NCBI RefSeq assembly: GCF_003008615.1
Contig: NZ_CP027657.1
Span: 1,860,001 to 1,924,000, forward strand
Length of the DNA stretch: 64,000 nt
Direction of reading: 5' to 3'
From: Pseudomonas mendocina
Lineage (GTDB): Bacteria > Pseudomonadota > Gammaproteobacteria > Pseudomonadales > Pseudomonadaceae
A program made the translations under genes and the position numbers. Shown here piece after piece: positions 1-9,962 of this stretch. The notes beneath the pieces were generated by a model. It did no database searches and was not told the origin of the DNA. It was given only the letters and a program-made list of their open reading frames with translations. Positions within the stretch are counted from its first letter, which is position 1. Each line of letters opens with the position of its first letter.

Positions 1-62
1 TTGGCGAGAAATTTAATACGCGCGTTTGATCGGCACGACCAGAGTGCCGTGCCCTCTACGCT

Positions 63-554
63 TCAACGACGACGCAGCAGCTGCAACAGGCAGAAGCCGA
101 ACATGCCGATGAACGCCAGCAGGCTCCACTCGGGAATGCTCATGCCGAACAAGGTCCAGTTGACCTCTGCGCAATCCGCCGTGCCCTGGAACACCAGGCG
201 CACGACGTCCTGCATCGGCAGGGCCTGCATCATGAACTCCAGACTCGGCAGACAGGCCTCGAGCTGATCGGCCGGAACGCTCTGCAGATAGATTTGCCGC
301 CCAGCCGTAGCGCCACCGATGAGTACGAACAACAACGCCAGCACGGCATAGATGCGCTGGCCAAGGCGCCCTGGGCCATGGATCGCGGCCACCAGGCAGA
401 CGAGACCAAACCCGATCACGCAGATGCGCTGGACGATGCACATCGGGCAGGGCTCCAGCCCCACTGCATGCTCCAGATAAAGAGCCACTGCCATGAGCAG
501 CACGCAGCCGAGAAATGCCAGGAAGAACAGGGGACGCGGACTGGCCAATTGCAT
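63..554 (-). CDS. dsbB: Disulfide bond formation protein DsbB family (DsbH-like)
   Basis: Inner-membrane quinone reductase that reoxidises the periplasmic thiol oxidase DsbA. The 163-residue product has the expected four membrane segments. The first periplasmic cysteine pair is C36-P-M-C39 in the motif EPCPMC, and the second pair is C101 and C128. The ATG at 554 is chosen because a GGAG lies about 8 nt upstream and the following residues (MQLASPRPLFFLAFLG) begin the first membrane helix. It lies downstream of hemY, the same place as the dsbH/dsbB2 gene of P. aeruginosa (from memory). Bases 1-62 beyond its stop hold a weak GGCAC/GTGCC hairpin and no gene. Confidence 0.93.
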   Translation of the reverse strand: MQLASPRPLFFLAFLGCVLLMAVALYLEHAVGLEPCPMCIVQRICVIGFGLVCLVAAIHGPGRLGQRIYAVLALLFVLIGGATAGRQIYLQSVPADQLEACLPSLEFMMQALPMQDVVRLVFQGTADCAEVNWTLFGMSIPEWSLLAFIGMFGFCLLQLLRRR

Positions 555-669
555 GATGGCTCCGGAGGGAAATCGAGGGCAGTACGGTAGAGGAAAGCAT
601 GGGCGCCTTTCAAGGCGCCTCATGCATGGCGAACGGCTACTCGTCCGAACGGAATGCCCCTCCGTCCGC

Positions 670-1917
670 TCAGATGCTCGCACTCTGAGGCTGCGGCAGG
701 CTGGGCAAGCCCTGGTGCAGCAGAGCGTGGCTCTCGAGCAGCAACTGATTGCTGCGTTCCAGCTCACCCAGTTGCGCCAACAGGCGGGCCAGTTCGGCGC
801 AGGTTTCCGGGTGACGCTCGACCTTCAGGCTGGTTTCGAAATAATCGCGCGCCTTGCCCCAGAGTTGATTCTGCAGGCACAACCGGCCAAGGGTCAGTAG
901 CAACGCCGGATCCTGCGGGTGCTGCTTGAGCCAGAGCTCGGCTGTCTGTAGCTGGCGCGCCGGATCGGCGCCCCGCAGCACACCATAGAAGCGTGCCAAG
1001 CGGCTGTCGTAGCCACGCTTGAGCGCACTGCGTAGCACCTCTTCGGCCTCCTCCTGCGCCCCCAGGCGACGCAACTGCTCGACATAGGTGGCGATCAGCT
1101 CCGGCTCCTGACGCAACGGCGCGGAAAGCTGTTGCCAGGCTTGCGTCAACGGCTGCAATGCAGCTTCACCCTCGCCCTGTCCAGCATGACCGGCCTCAGC
1201 CAGGCGACCGCGCCAGGTTTCGCGCTCCAGTTCGTCGAGTTCGGCGGCAGGCAGGGCTTTTTCCTTGCGCAGCTCCGGCAGCAACCCGAGCAAGGCAGAC
1301 CAGTCCTGACGCTGCAGATACAAGCGCTGCAACTGGCGCAACACCAAGTGATGGCCCGGATGGCGTTCACGCATCGCCTGCAGGGTGTCCAGGGCGGCGT
1401 CGCTGTCACCACGACTGCGCTGCAGTTCGGCATGCGTCAGGGCAATGGCCAGCTCCGCTTGCGGCTGCTTGTTCAGCGCGCGCTCGAGCAATGCATCGCT
1501 CTGTTCATGCTGGCCAAGCTTGTTCGCCGCACGTGCAGCACCCAGGTAATACATCAGCGGCTGGCTGTCGGCCTCGGCAGCGCGAGTCAACTGGCGCTGA
1601 GCACGCGCCCAGCGTCCCTCGGCGAGATCCAGCATGCCCTGCTCGGAGGCCTGGCGGACACGACGAGTGCGGTGCAATCGCGACCATGGGTTGGCCAGAC
1701 GCGTCGAGCTGAGCAGCAGGCGCAACGTCAGTTTGATCAGGTAGTAGAGCAGCACGACGACCAGTACCAGACCGAGGAAAGCCCAAAGACCGGACTGGTA
1801 ACGGAAGCCCTTGTAGGCGAACAGCACGTAACCGCGGTCGGCATCGATGGCCAGACTGAGCACGTACAGACCGGCGGCGACGGCCAGCAGCAACAGCAGC
1901 CAGATCAGGCGTTTCAT
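670..1917 (-). CDS. hemY: HemY, TPR-containing membrane protein of the heme operon
   Basis: 415 residues with two N-terminal membrane helices (about 4-24 and 42-66) followed by tetratricopeptide-like helical repeats. This is the proteobacterial HemY_N family, not the HemY protoporphyrinogen oxidase of Gram-positives. The molecular role is uncertain; a link to late heme synthesis or membrane scaffolding has been proposed for the family. The start overlaps the hemX stop by 4 nt (ATGA), so the two are probably translationally coupled. Family and context are clear; exact function is not. Confidence 0.92.
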   Translation of the reverse strand: MKRLIWLLLLLAVAAGLYVLSLAIDADRGYVLFAYKGFRYQSGLWAFLGLVLVVVLLYYLIKLTLRLLLSSTRLANPWSRLHRTRRVRQASEQGMLDLAEGRWARAQRQLTRAAEADSQPLMYYLGAARAANKLGQHEQSDALLERALNKQPQAELAIALTHAELQRSRGDSDAALDTLQAMRERHPGHHLVLRQLQRLYLQRQDWSALLGLLPELRKEKALPAAELDELERETWRGRLAEAGHAGQGEGEAALQPLTQAWQQLSAPLRQEPELIATYVEQLRRLGAQEEAEEVLRSALKRGYDSRLARFYGVLRGADPARQLQTAELWLKQHPQDPALLLTLGRLCLQNQLWGKARDYFETSLKVERHPETCAELARLLAQLGELERSNQLLLESHALLHQGLPSLPQPQSASI

Positions 1918-3047
1918 TGCGCCTCCCCGGCCGCGGCGGCCCCCTGCCGGCGTTGTGCCTGCTTACGTTGCAGGTAAGCCTGCAACGCGTCGAGCGAGTC
2001 GCTCAGGTCCGGCACCTTGACCTCGACACTGGCGTCGGCCAACTCGCCGAAGCGCTGGCGCAGGGCGCGGCTATCGGGGTTATCCAGGTTGAAATGAGCG
2101 TCGAGGATTTCTTCCGCCTGCTTCAGCGACTGCTGGTACACACCGGTCTGGCCATGCAGTGCAGCCCATTGCGCTTGCTCCAGCGCCAGCGAGAGGCTCA
2201 GACGCACCTGCGACAGGCTCTGTCCGGACAACAACGGACGCACGTTGCGATCGGCATCGAACTCGATACGGAAGTAATCCGACAGTTTCTTCACCCACTC
2301 GCCCCACCAGGCACTGCCATCACCTTCGGCAGCGAGATCGGAGAGCACATCGCCCTGACCGTCGAATGTGGGCGCAAGCGGATTGAGGGTCGCCGCCTGC
2401 TCACGCAGGGCGCCCAACTGCAGGAACAAACCGACGCGATCCGGACGCGCCGTAGTACGCAGGGCTTCGAGGCTGCGGCTGAGTTGCTCGCGTGCAGCGA
2501 AGGCGGCAGGGTCATCCTGCTCACGGAGAATGTCGTCGGCAGCCTGTACCAGCGCCTCGGCGGTGGCCACATCCTGCAATGCGGACAGCCGCAGGGTAGC
2601 CAGGCGCAGCAAGTGCTCGGCCTCATCCAGACGCCAATCCTGGCGACTGCCATCGAGCACCGACTCCAGGCGCTGGCTCATGCGCTGTTGATCATTCTGC
2701 AGGTTGGCCAGCAGGCGGCGTCGTTCATCCAGTTCGGCCGCACTGGGCAGGGCTGAAAGACGCGAGTCCAGGCGCTGGGCCAGCTCCTCCACCTTCTTCG
2801 CGCTATCGTCACGCGTACGTTGCAGATCCTCAGCCTGCTGCTGATCTCGGTTCTGCATTTGGTGCAGTTGCCAGAGACTCCAGCCACCAGCAGCGGCACC
2901 GGCCAGCCCGATCAGCAGGGCGAACGCGGCAAGGCCGTTACCGCTGCCATTGCGCGGCGCCTTCGCGGGTGCAGGTGTAGGCGTGGCTTTCACGGCTTCG
3001 CTGGCCGGTTTCTCTTCTGGCGTCTTCGGGGTGGATGCTTCGCTCAC
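1914..3047 (-). CDS. hemX: HemX, uroporphyrinogen-III C-methyltransferase-like protein
   Basis: 377 residues: a Pro/Ala/Lys-rich cytoplasmic N-terminus (1-37), one membrane helix (about 38-60), then a long coiled coil and a helical periplasmic domain. The HemX family is often annotated as a uroporphyrin-III C-methyltransferase, but no SAM-binding methyltransferase motif is visible, so that enzymatic label is doubtful. It sits between hemD and hemY in the conserved hemCDXY order, 12 nt after hemD, and overlaps hemY by 4 nt. Confidence 0.92.
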   Translation of the reverse strand: MSEASTPKTPEEKPASEAVKATPTPAPAKAPRNGSGNGLAAFALLIGLAGAAAGGWSLWQLHQMQNRDQQQAEDLQRTRDDSAKKVEELAQRLDSRLSALPSAAELDERRRLLANLQNDQQRMSQRLESVLDGSRQDWRLDEAEHLLRLATLRLSALQDVATAEALVQAADDILREQDDPAAFAAREQLSRSLEALRTTARPDRVGLFLQLGALREQAATLNPLAPTFDGQGDVLSDLAAEGDGSAWWGEWVKKLSDYFRIEFDADRNVRPLLSGQSLSQVRLSLSLALEQAQWAALHGQTGVYQQSLKQAEEILDAHFNLDNPDSRALRQRFGELADASVEVKVPDLSDSLDALQAYLQRKQAQRRQGAAAAGEAQ

Positions 3048-3059
3048 GTATCCGTCCTT

Positions 3060-3833
3060 TTAGAGGGCGGCAGCCGGAAACTGCTCCAGAGCTGCCTGCA
3101 AGGCCGCGGCATTGGCGCCGCGACAGTCCACAACGATCTCCGCACCCGCATTGCGCGCCTGCTCGGCGACACGCGGGCTGGGTACGAACAAGGGTAGCCG
3201 AGCCAGAGCCGGCCAGTCATCGCCTGCCAGCTGCAGCAGGTGTTCGAAACCCTGTCCACTGCTGACAACCAGGCCGTTCAGGCGTTCCGCTCGCAGCCGC
3301 CGGCTCAGCTCCCCCACCGCATAATGCGGCAGCACGCGGCGATACAGTGGCAGATAGTCGACCGTCACACCTTGGCCGCGCAAGCGCTCGGCCAGGAATT
3401 CTCGGCCACCCTCGCCACGCAGGATCAGTACCCGCGGGGAAGAAGCGGCAGCAATGCTCTGCTGCAGAGCCGGCAGGGCGAGCAGCGCTTCACTGTCATC
3501 ACCCTGCGGCGGGTAGTGAGTGCTCAGCCCCTGTTCCGCAAGCAACGCTGCAGTCGCGCCGCCGACGGCAAACCAGGGTTGCCGCGCCGCGGCTCGCATG
3601 CTACGACGATCCAGGAGCGCCAGAGCGAAGCGCGCCGCAGGCTTGCTGACGACTATCACAGCGCAGTAGCGCTGCAGCTCGGAGAAGGTGCGGCGCTGCT
3701 CAGGCGTCTCATCCAGTGCCTCGATGGCCAGCAACGGCATGCAACTACTGACGATCCCTCGCTCGGCCAGCGTCTGCGCCAGTACCGCGCAATCTTCGGC
3801 AGGACGGGTCAACAGCAGGCGCCAGGTGCTCAC
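3060..3833 (-). CDS. hemD: Uroporphyrinogen-III synthase
   Basis: Cyclises hydroxymethylbilane to uroporphyrinogen III, the branch point for heme, siroheme and cobalamin. 257 residues, the usual HemD length, opening with [17 protein letters not shown] and carrying the expected C-terminal region with [14 protein letters not shown] and [17 protein letters not shown]. The start is GTG at 3833, overlapping the hemC stop codon (GTGA), so it is probably coupled to hemC. HemD proteins diverge strongly, so position next to hemC is part of the evidence. Confidence 0.93.
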   Translation of the reverse strand: MSTWRLLLTRPAEDCAVLAQTLAERGIVSSCMPLLAIEALDETPEQRRTFSELQRYCAVIVVSKPAARFALALLDRRSMRAAARQPWFAVGGATAALLAEQGLSTHYPPQGDDSEALLALPALQQSIAAASSPRVLILRGEGGREFLAERLRGQGVTVDYLPLYRRVLPHYAVGELSRRLRAERLNGLVVSSGQGFEHLLQLAGDDWPALARLPLFVPSPRVAEQARNAGAEIVVDCRGANAAALQAALEQFPAAAL

Positions 3834-4768
3834 GAATGACCGGCCTCACCATACACCGCCTTGAGAATGGCTTCGGCGCCCTGCTCCAGCAGATCCTCGG
3901 CCACACGTACACCCAAGGCTTCAGCGTCGCCGCTGGCAGCACGGCCCTCGGCACGCAGCAGCAGGCCGCCATCGGGCTGGCCGACCAGACCGCGCAACCA
4001 CAGCTGATCGTCTTCGAGCAGGGCATAGCAGGCGATAGGTACCTGGCAGCCACCATTGAGGCGCTTGTTCAGGGCTCGCTCGGCAGTCACACGCAGGGCA
4101 GTCTCGCGGTGATGCAACGGCGCCAGCAGGGCATGCACGTCAGCATCGGCACTGCGGCACTCGATACCCACGGCGCCCTGGCCGCCGGCCGGCAGGCTGT
4201 CCTCGGCACTGATCGAGCTGCGGATACGATCTTCGAAACCGAGACGGATCAGACCGGCAGCAGCGAGAATGATGGCGTCGTACTCGCCGGCATCGAGCTT
4301 GGCCAGGCGAGTATTCACGTTGCCACGCAGGAACTGGATCTTCAGGTCAGGCCGGCGCGCCAGCAACTGGGCCTGGCGACGCAGGCTGGAGGTACCGACC
4401 ACGCTACCGACCGGCAGCGCATCGAGGCTCTCGAAGGTGTTGGAGACGAAAGCATCACGCGGGTCTTCGCGCTCGCAGATGCAGAACAGCCCCAGGCCCT
4501 CGGGAAAGTCCATCGGCACATCCTTCATCGAATGCACGGCGATATCGGCCTCGTTCTCCAGCAGCGCGGTTTCCAGCTCCTTGACGAACAGGCCTTTGCC
4601 GCCGATCTTCGCCAAGGGCGCGTCGAGCAGCTTGTCGCCACGACTGACCATAGGCACCAGGCTGACCTTGAGACCCGGATGAGCCTCTTCCAGACGGGCT
4701 TTGACGTATTCAGCCTGCCACAGGGCCAGGGCGCTCTTACGGGTGGCGATGCGAATTTCGCGGGACAT
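3830..4768 (-). CDS. hemC: Porphobilinogen deaminase (hydroxymethylbilane synthase)
   Basis: Condenses four porphobilinogens into hydroxymethylbilane. 312 residues. Visible family motifs are [12 protein letters not shown] at the N-terminus, HSMKDVP with the catalytic Asp at residue 83, the [10 protein letters not shown] block (about 125-134) and NGGCQVPIA, where C241 carries the dipyrromethane cofactor. The ATG at 4768 begins [11 protein letters not shown], the normal family N-terminus; the frame stays open 30 codons upstream but that extension is not conserved-looking. About 95 nt separate it from algR. Confidence 0.97.
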   Translation of the reverse strand: MSREIRIATRKSALALWQAEYVKARLEEAHPGLKVSLVPMVSRGDKLLDAPLAKIGGKGLFVKELETALLENEADIAVHSMKDVPMDFPEGLGLFCICEREDPRDAFVSNTFESLDALPVGSVVGTSSLRRQAQLLARRPDLKIQFLRGNVNTRLAKLDAGEYDAIILAAAGLIRLGFEDRIRSSISAEDSLPAGGQGAVGIECRSADADVHALLAPLHHRETALRVTAERALNKRLNGGCQVPIACYALLEDDQLWLRGLVGQPDGGLLLRAEGRAASGDAEALGVRVAEDLLEQGAEAILKAVYGEAGHS

Positions 4769-4863
4769 GGGGCAATTCCACAGAACAAATTGCCGCGAAT
4801 CATAGCAGGCTCGTCTTTCCAGGGCTTCGGGAGGCGGCCATCGGCCGCAGCTCCCCACATGAC

Positions 4864-5610
4864 CTAGAGCGACTGCATCAGCTTGCGAACTCCAGCCACA
4901 TGCCGGCGGCTGACCACCAGCGAATCACCATCGAGCCCCTTGAGGAATAACTGGAAATGCCCCAACGGCGTGCGCTGCAGACGTTCGATGCGTTCGCGGG
5001 CGACCAGAGCATTGCGATGGATACGCACGAAGCGATCGCCGAACTCGTCTTCCAGCGCCTTCAACGGCTCATCCAGCAAGACTTCACCGCCCTGGTGACG
5101 CAGGGTGACGTACTTGTGATCAGCGATGAAATAGACCACGTGATCCAGCGGGATCAGTTCGATGCCCTTGCGGGTTCGCGCACTGATATGGGTTCGCGGA
5201 CCGCCGCCGGTTTCCGCCGCGGGGCGGGTCAGGGCAGCCAGTTGCACGCGGTTGGGCCGCTCGGCCTTTTTCAAGGCTTCACTGAGGCTTTCCGAGCGCA
5301 CTGGTTTGACCAGATAGCCGACCGCACTGACCTGGAAGGCTTCCAGGGCGAATTCGTCATGAGCGGTACAGAAAATCACCGCAGGGGGTGCCTCACGCTC
5401 GCACAGTTTGGCGGCCACCTGCAGACCGTCCAGACCAGGCATGCGGATATCGAGCAGGACTACGTCCGGCTTGAGGCTATCGATCAGGGTCAGAGCTTCC
5501 TCGCCATTGCTGGCGGCGGGCTCCAGTACCCGGTAACCCTCGAGCTCACCGACCATGCGGCTGAGGCGCTCGCGGGCAAGGGGTTCGTCATCGACGATCA
5601 GGACATTCAT
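4864..5610 (-). CDS. algR: Response regulator AlgR (LytTR DNA-binding)
   Basis: 248 residues. An N-terminal receiver domain holds phosphoacceptor D54 ([13 protein letters not shown]) and K in LVKPV. A C-terminal LytTR DNA-binding domain (about 145-245) holds the [12 protein letters not shown] block. In Pseudomonas AlgR controls alginate, type IV pili and other virulence traits with sensor AlgZ/FimS. The chosen ATG overlaps the algZ stop (ATGA at 5607-5610), so kinase and regulator are probably coupled. Placement beside hemC is typical of Pseudomonas. Confidence 0.96.
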   Translation of the reverse strand: MNVLIVDDEPLARERLSRMVGELEGYRVLEPAASNGEEALTLIDSLKPDVVLLDIRMPGLDGLQVAAKLCEREAPPAVIFCTAHDEFALEAFQVSAVGYLVKPVRSESLSEALKKAERPNRVQLAALTRPAAETGGGPRTHISARTRKGIELIPLDHVVYFIADHKYVTLRHQGGEVLLDEPLKALEDEFGDRFVRIHRNALVARERIERLQRTPLGHFQLFLKGLDGDSLVVSRRHVAGVRKLMQSL

Positions 5611-6689
5611 ATTGCTCTGGCTTCCTGCGTGAGTCTCGCACAAGGATAGCGTAGACAGCTGTAATGACGGCCGTCACGGCGCTCCACGCTGAGACTCGCG
5701 CGCGGCCCAAAAAGTGCCGCCAGGCGCGCATCGATATTACTCAGCGCTTGGTGCGTTCCCCGTGACGGGTGCTGCTCGCCCCGCTCTTCATACGGATTGC
5801 TGACACACAAGCTGAACACTCCATCCTGGTAATCCGCTTCGACCCGCACCAAGCCACCTTCTATACGCGGCTGGATGCCATAGATCAGCGCATTCTCCAA
5901 CAGAGGTTGCAGGGTCAGCTGGGGAATCGGCAGATCCTCCGGCACACCTTCGACCTCCCACTGCAACTGTAGTCGCTCGCCGAGCCGATAGTGCTCGATC
6001 GATAGATATCGTTTCGCCAGTTCCAGTTCCTCCTTCCACGGCACCAGGCTGCCGGGTTTGGCCAGGCTGGCGCGAAACAGATCGGACAAATCCAGCACCG
6101 CCTGCTCGGCCTTGAACGGGTCAACCGTAACCAGGCTGGCGATACTGTTGAGGCTGTTGAACAAAAAATGCGGTCGGATCCGCGCTTGCAGCGATTCGAT
6201 GCGCGCGCGCAGCTCGGCCTGCTCCTGCCGACGCCATTGGCTCTGCAGATAGAAATAGCGTAGCAGCAGTGCGGACATGATCAGGCTGATCAGCGCATGG
6301 CGCAGATAAAGATTTACCTCGCCACTGCGCGGCAGCGGCCCGCCCAGTTCGTAATAGTCGGCCACCGCCGTACAACTCAGGGTCAGCATCACCACCAGCA
6401 CGCAGCACAGGCAGCCCGCCAGCGCGGGGCGCAGGCGCGCCAGCAAAGGCCGCAGACGACACAGCACGGCGGCCGAAAGCAGCACGATCCACTGCACGAA
6501 CAACGAAGTCAGGGCCAGGCGCACCCAATCGAATCCCGGCGTCATCGGTTCGGCGAGCACCAGCACCAGTACCAGCAGCTCGGCCAGCAGTACCATGCTC
6601 AGCAGCGCTTCCGGCTGGCACAGTTCAGGGACGAAGAAGTCGTCGATAGCGGTGCTGTGTTTATTCTTGGCAAAGGATTGTGTGTGCAT
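5607..6689 (-). CDS. algZ: Sensor protein AlgZ/FimS, unorthodox histidine kinase
   Basis: 360 residues: four or so membrane helices in residues 28-145, then a His_kinase (LytS-type) domain with the phosphoacceptor-type motif RPHFLFNSLNSIASL (H174). The C-terminal ATPase-like part has LQPLLENAL and GIQPRIEGG but lacks classical N and G box spacing, as known for AlgZ. The start MHTQSFAKNK at 6689 fits the family; the frame is open 30 codons further but without support. It forms an overlapping pair with algR and diverges from argH. Confidence 0.94.
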   Translation of the reverse strand: MHTQSFAKNKHSTAIDDFFVPELCQPEALLSMVLLAELLVLVLVLAEPMTPGFDWVRLALTSLFVQWIVLLSAAVLCRLRPLLARLRPALAGCLCCVLVVMLTLSCTAVADYYELGGPLPRSGEVNLYLRHALISLIMSALLLRYFYLQSQWRRQEQAELRARIESLQARIRPHFLFNSLNSIASLVTVDPFKAEQAVLDLSDLFRASLAKPGSLVPWKEELELAKRYLSIEHYRLGERLQLQWEVEGVPEDLPIPQLTLQPLLENALIYGIQPRIEGGLVRVEADYQDGVFSLCVSNPYEERGEQHPSRGTHQALSNIDARLAALFGPRASLSVERRDGRHYSCLRYPCARLTQEARAI

Positions 6690-7065
6690 CGACGCAGTTT
6701 CCGTGTCGCCTGACGGGCCGGCAAGCCAGACGGCTCCCGCCGGACAAAATAAAGCACCGAAATGCCACCTTGAGGGCAAAACTGTGAAGCAGCCGACAAC
6801 GCCACTGAGCGCCCGACGGCTAACGCAGCCCGGCGAAACGCCTTCTGACCCTGTTATTATCGACGCACTTTGTCCGCCATGCCGGCCGCCGAACAGGCCG
6901 TGTGAAATGTAGCGAGCGAAGGTCAGGCAAGGCAGAAACAGGCGAAGAAGCGCTGTTTACAAGTGGTAAATGAGCATTCTGAACCTGTTTTTAACGCAGC
7001 ATGACCGAGCGCAGTAGCTTTCACATGGTCTGAGAACGTGGCTTGCCCGATCCCGAGCCCACATC
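6690..7065. promoter_or_regulatory. algZ-argH divergent intergenic region
   Basis: 376 nt without a gene. It must hold the promoters for algZ (leftward) and argH (rightward), but I could not fix convincing -35/-10 boxes. The argH-proximal third is occupied by a dispersed repeat (about 6905-7036) that shares blocks with the element at 49779-50022. The rest is unremarkable sequence. Confidence 0.5.
6905..7036. repeat. Dispersed MITE-like repeat, copy 1 (shorter form)
   Basis: This stretch shares two ordered blocks with the minus strand of 49779-50022. Bases 6983-7000 contain CCTGTTTTTAACGCAG followed by a diverged GC-rich tail, and 6941-6976 contain GGCGAAGAAG with TGGTAAATGAGCA. The copy at 49.8 kb has the same blocks in the same order with extra sequence between them. 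No coding capacity is visible. It lies between algZ and argH. Confidence 0.6.
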
Positions 7066-8460
7066 ATGAGCAGCGAAAAAACCAACCAATCCTGGGGCGG
7101 CCGCTTCAGCGAGCCCGTCGACGCCTTCGTCGCACGCTTCACCGCCTCGGTGGAATTCGACAAGCGCCTCTATCGCCACGACATCATGGGCTCCATGGCC
7201 CACGCCACCATGCTGGCCAAGGTCGGTGTGCTCACCGATGCCGAGCGCGACGCCATCGTCGACGGCCTCAAGCAGATCCAGGGCGAGATCGAAGCCGGTC
7301 AGTTCGACTGGCGCGTTGATCTGGAAGACGTGCATATGAACATCGAGGCGCGCCTGACCGACCGCATCGGCGTCACAGGCAAGAAGCTGCACACCGGCCG
7401 CTCGCGCAACGACCAGGTAGCTACCGACATCCGCCTGTGGCTGCGCGACGAGATCGACATCATCCTTGCCGAGATCACCCGCCTGCAGCAGGGCCTGCTG
7501 GGCCTGGCCGAAGCCGAAGCGGACACCATCATGCCCGGCTTCACCCACCTGCAGACCGCGCAGCCGGTGACTTTCGGCCATCATCTGCTGGCCTGGTTCG
7601 AGATGCTCTCGCGTGACTACGAGCGCCTGGTCGACTGCCGCAAGCGCACCAACCGCATGCCGCTGGGTTCGGCCGCACTGGCCGGCACCACCTACCCGAT
7701 TGCCCGCGAGATCACTGCTGAATTGCTGGGTTTCGACGCCGTTGGCGGCAACTCCCTGGACGGTGTTTCCGATCGCGACTTCGCCATCGAATTCTGCGCC
7801 GCCGCCTCGCTGGCGATGATGCACCTGTCGCGCTTCTCCGAAGAGCTGGTGCTGTGGACCAGCGCGCAGTTCCAGTTCATCGACCTGCCGGATCGCTTCT
7901 GCACCGGCTCCTCGATCATGCCGCAGAAGAAGAACCCGGACGTGCCAGAGCTGGTGCGCGGCAAGACCGGCCGTGTGTTCGGCGCCCTGACCGGCCTGCT
8001 GACCCTGATGAAAGGCCAGCCGCTGGCGTACAACAAGGACAACCAGGAAGACAAGGAGCCGCTGTTCGACGCTGCCGACACCCTGCGCGACAGCCTGCGC
8101 GCGTTCGCCGACATGGTGCCGGCAATCAAGCCCAAGCGCGAAATCATGCGCGAGGCGGCGCTACGCGGCTTCTCCACCGCCACCGACCTGGCCGATTACC
8201 TGGTACGCAAGGGCCTGCCCTTCCGCGACTGCCACGAAATCGTCGGTCATGCCGTGAAGTACGGCGTACAGAGCGGCAAGGATCTGGCCGAGATGAGCCT
8301 GGACGAACTGCGCCAGTTCAGCGACCAGATCGCCGACGACGTGTTCGCCGTACTGACCCTGGAAGGCTCGGTTGGCGCTCGTGACCATATCGGTGGCACG
8401 GCGCCGAATCAGGTACGCGCCGCAGTCGTGCGTGGCCGCGAACTTCTCGCCAGCCGCTGA
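7066..8460 (+). CDS. argH: Argininosuccinate lyase
   Basis: Last step of arginine synthesis: argininosuccinate to arginine and fumarate. 464 residues, the normal length. The fumarase/aspartase superfamily signature [12 protein letters not shown] is at 281-292, with S282/S283 on the catalytic loop. Other landmarks are [12 protein letters not shown] (110-121) and the [13 protein letters not shown] block (161-173). It starts at ATG 7066. Its placement divergent from algZ is standard in Pseudomonas. Confidence 0.98.
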   Translation: MSSEKTNQSWGGRFSEPVDAFVARFTASVEFDKRLYRHDIMGSMAHATMLAKVGVLTDAERDAIVDGLKQIQGEIEAGQFDWRVDLEDVHMNIEARLTDRIGVTGKKLHTGRSRNDQVATDIRLWLRDEIDIILAEITRLQQGLLGLAEAEADTIMPGFTHLQTAQPVTFGHHLLAWFEMLSRDYERLVDCRKRTNRMPLGSAALAGTTYPIAREITAELLGFDAVGGNSLDGVSDRDFAIEFCAAASLAMMHLSRFSEELVLWTSAQFQFIDLPDRFCTGSSIMPQKKNPDVPELVRGKTGRVFGALTGLLTLMKGQPLAYNKDNQEDKEPLFDAADTLRDSLRAFADMVPAIKPKREIMREAALRGFSTATDLADYLVRKGLPFRDCHEIVGHAVKYGVQSGKDLAEMSLDELRQFSDQIADDVFAVLTLEGSVGARDHIGGTAPNQVRAAVVRGRELLASR

Positions 8461-8466
8461 GGTCGC

Positions 8467-8490
8467 AAAGGGGCGGCGCTAAGTCGCCCC
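8467..8490 (+). terminator. Weak hairpin after argH
   Basis: AGGGGCG and CGCCCCT arms flank a short loop just after the argH stop. There is no clear T-run, so it may be a weak terminator or mRNA-stabilising hairpin. Confidence 0.35.
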
Positions 8491-8523
8491 TGCCAAGGCA
8501 GGCCATTCGACCAGGAGGTTGTC

Positions 8524-8985
8524 ATGCGTTACACACTCCCTACGACCCTGCTACTGAGCCTGCTGGCAACGCCGGTATTGGCTAACGAAGGCGATCACTG
8601 GCAAGTGCAGACCAGCGTTTACACCCGCCATTACAACCCAGAGCCTGACCACAACAATCATCAGCGCCTGATCGGCCTGGAACGTGGTTATGCCTCCGGC
8701 AACCTCTGGGGCGGGGCGGTTTTTCGCAACTCGTTCGACCAAAATTCGCAGTACGCCTACGTAGGCCGGCGCTTCGAAAGCGACCGCCATCCGTTCTATG
8801 CCAAGCTGACCGGCGGTCTGTTGCACGGTTACCGTGGCGAGTACCGCGACAAGATCCCACTCAACCATCTGGGCGTGGCACCCGCCATCATTCCCTCGCT
8901 GGGCGTGCAAAGCCACGGCATGGCGGCGGAACTGGTGCTGCTGGGCAACGCCGCGCTGATGGTCAACCTCGGCCTGCGCCTTTGA
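8524..8985 (+). CDS. Small exported outer-membrane-like protein, function unknown
   Basis: 153 residues with a clear signal peptide (MRYTLPTTLLLSLLATPVLA, cleavage near A20/N21). The mature part is rich in aromatic and Gly residues in alternating pattern (SGNLWGGAVFRNSF, YAYVGRRF, FYAKLTGGLLHGY) and ends in an aliphatic-rich strand (LMVNLGLRL). That looks like a small beta-barrel. Pseudomonas homologues are sometimes labelled sn-glycerol-3-phosphate transporter, which nothing here supports. A strong SD (AGGAGG) lies just upstream. Confidence 0.75.
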   Translation: MRYTLPTTLLLSLLATPVLANEGDHWQVQTSVYTRHYNPEPDHNNHQRLIGLERGYASGNLWGGAVFRNSFDQNSQYAYVGRRFESDRHPFYAKLTGGLLHGYRGEYRDKIPLNHLGVAPAIIPSLGVQSHGMAAELVLLGNAALMVNLGLRL

Positions 8986-9104
8986 CGGATCAGAACGACG
9001 GAGCGCTATCAGCGAACACACCGCGGATCGACAACACCACCGTTTCCAGTACACGTCCAACCATGCGGCAGCGCTTGCACTGCCTGTCGCGCCAGGAGAG
9101 ATCC

Positions 9105-9590
9105 ATGTCCCTGCACATCCGCCCCGCTACCGCTGACGACGCCGAACTGATCCTGCGCTTCATCACCGAGCTGGCCATCTATGAGAAGGCCGAGCATGAG
9201 GTGAAAACCGATTCTGCCGGTATTCGCGACAGCCTGTTCGCCGAAGGCAGCACCGCTCATGGCCTGATCTGCGAGCACGAGGGCCAGCCCATAGGCTACG
9301 CGGTGTACTTCTTCAACTACTCCACCTGGCTGGGCAAGCACGGCCTGTATCTGGAAGACCTCTACATCAGCCCCGAAGCGCGTGGCCTGGGCGCAGGCAA
9401 GGCCATGCTGCGCCATCTGGCGCAACTGGCCGTGGCACGCGGTTGTGGCCGCTTCGAGTGGTCGGTACTGGACTGGAACAAGCCCGCCATCGACTTCTAC
9501 GAATCCTTCGGCGCCCGCCCGCAAAGCGAGTGGGTCGGCTATCGCCTGACCGGCCAGGCCCTTTTGGATTTTGCTGCTGGCAATCAATGA
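9105..9590 (+). CDS. GNAT family N-acetyltransferase
   Basis: 161 residues. The Gcn5-type acetyl-CoA fold is visible as LHIRPATADDAELILRF at the start, LYLEDLYISPEARGLGAGKAML (beta4 and the acetyl-CoA pyrophosphate loop, about 85-106) and a C-terminal WNKPAIDFYESFGARP. The layout resembles diamine/spermidine acetyltransferase-type small GNATs, but the acceptor substrate cannot be told. ATG 9105 is preceded by GGAGAG; the frame is open upstream without an SD. Confidence 0.9.
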   Translation: MSLHIRPATADDAELILRFITELAIYEKAEHEVKTDSAGIRDSLFAEGSTAHGLICEHEGQPIGYAVYFFNYSTWLGKHGLYLEDLYISPEARGLGAGKAMLRHLAQLAVARGCGRFEWSVLDWNKPAIDFYESFGARPQSEWVGYRLTGQALLDFAAGNQ

Positions 9591-9600
9591 GGAAACGAAC

Positions 9601-9876
9601 ATGAGCCAAAACAACGACCAGGAAGACGAAGACTTCGCCGAAGCCACTCTGATCCAGGCCATCGAGAACCAGCTGGAAAGCGGCGAACCCGCCGCTGCCA
9701 AAGCGGTATTCAACAAGCTGACCCTGGTTGGTTACGAGCGCGAAGAGATTCTTGAGCTGATGGCACTGGTGCTCGCCCATGAGGTCGACGCCATGCTGCG
9801 CGAGGATCGCCCCTTCGACGGCGCCTGGTATGAGCAGGCGCTGCGCGCATTGCCTGAGCTGCCGGAAGAAAACTGA
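9601..9876 (+). CDS. Conserved hypothetical acidic small protein
   Basis: 91 residues, strongly acidic and helical (EDEDFAEATLIQAIENQLESGEP...). It contains no Cys or transmembrane segment, so it is probably cytoplasmic. I do not recognise a named domain. It follows the GNAT gene by 10 nt and has a good SD (AGGAAACG), so the two probably share a transcript. The alternative start at 9571 would overlap the GNAT gene and has weaker support. Confidence 0.8.
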   Translation: MSQNNDQEDEDFAEATLIQAIENQLESGEPAAAKAVFNKLTLVGYEREEILELMALVLAHEVDAMLREDRPFDGAWYEQALRALPELPEEN

Positions 9877-9962
9877 GCCAGGATTGATCCAGGCCACTGG
9901 TCGGACTGGCAGGCAGATTGCTACTGTCACCCCCAGTCTCGACCGAGAAGGTACCGCCTTCG

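Noticed and set aside
1914..3047. Annotating HemX as an active uroporphyrinogen-III methyltransferase.
   Set aside because: No SAM-binding methyltransferase motifs are visible; the protein is a membrane-anchored coiled-coil type.
9918..9962. Upstream TTG start for the periplasmic binding protein.
   Set aside because: It would put 15 unlikely residues in front of a clean signal peptide starting at ATG 9963.
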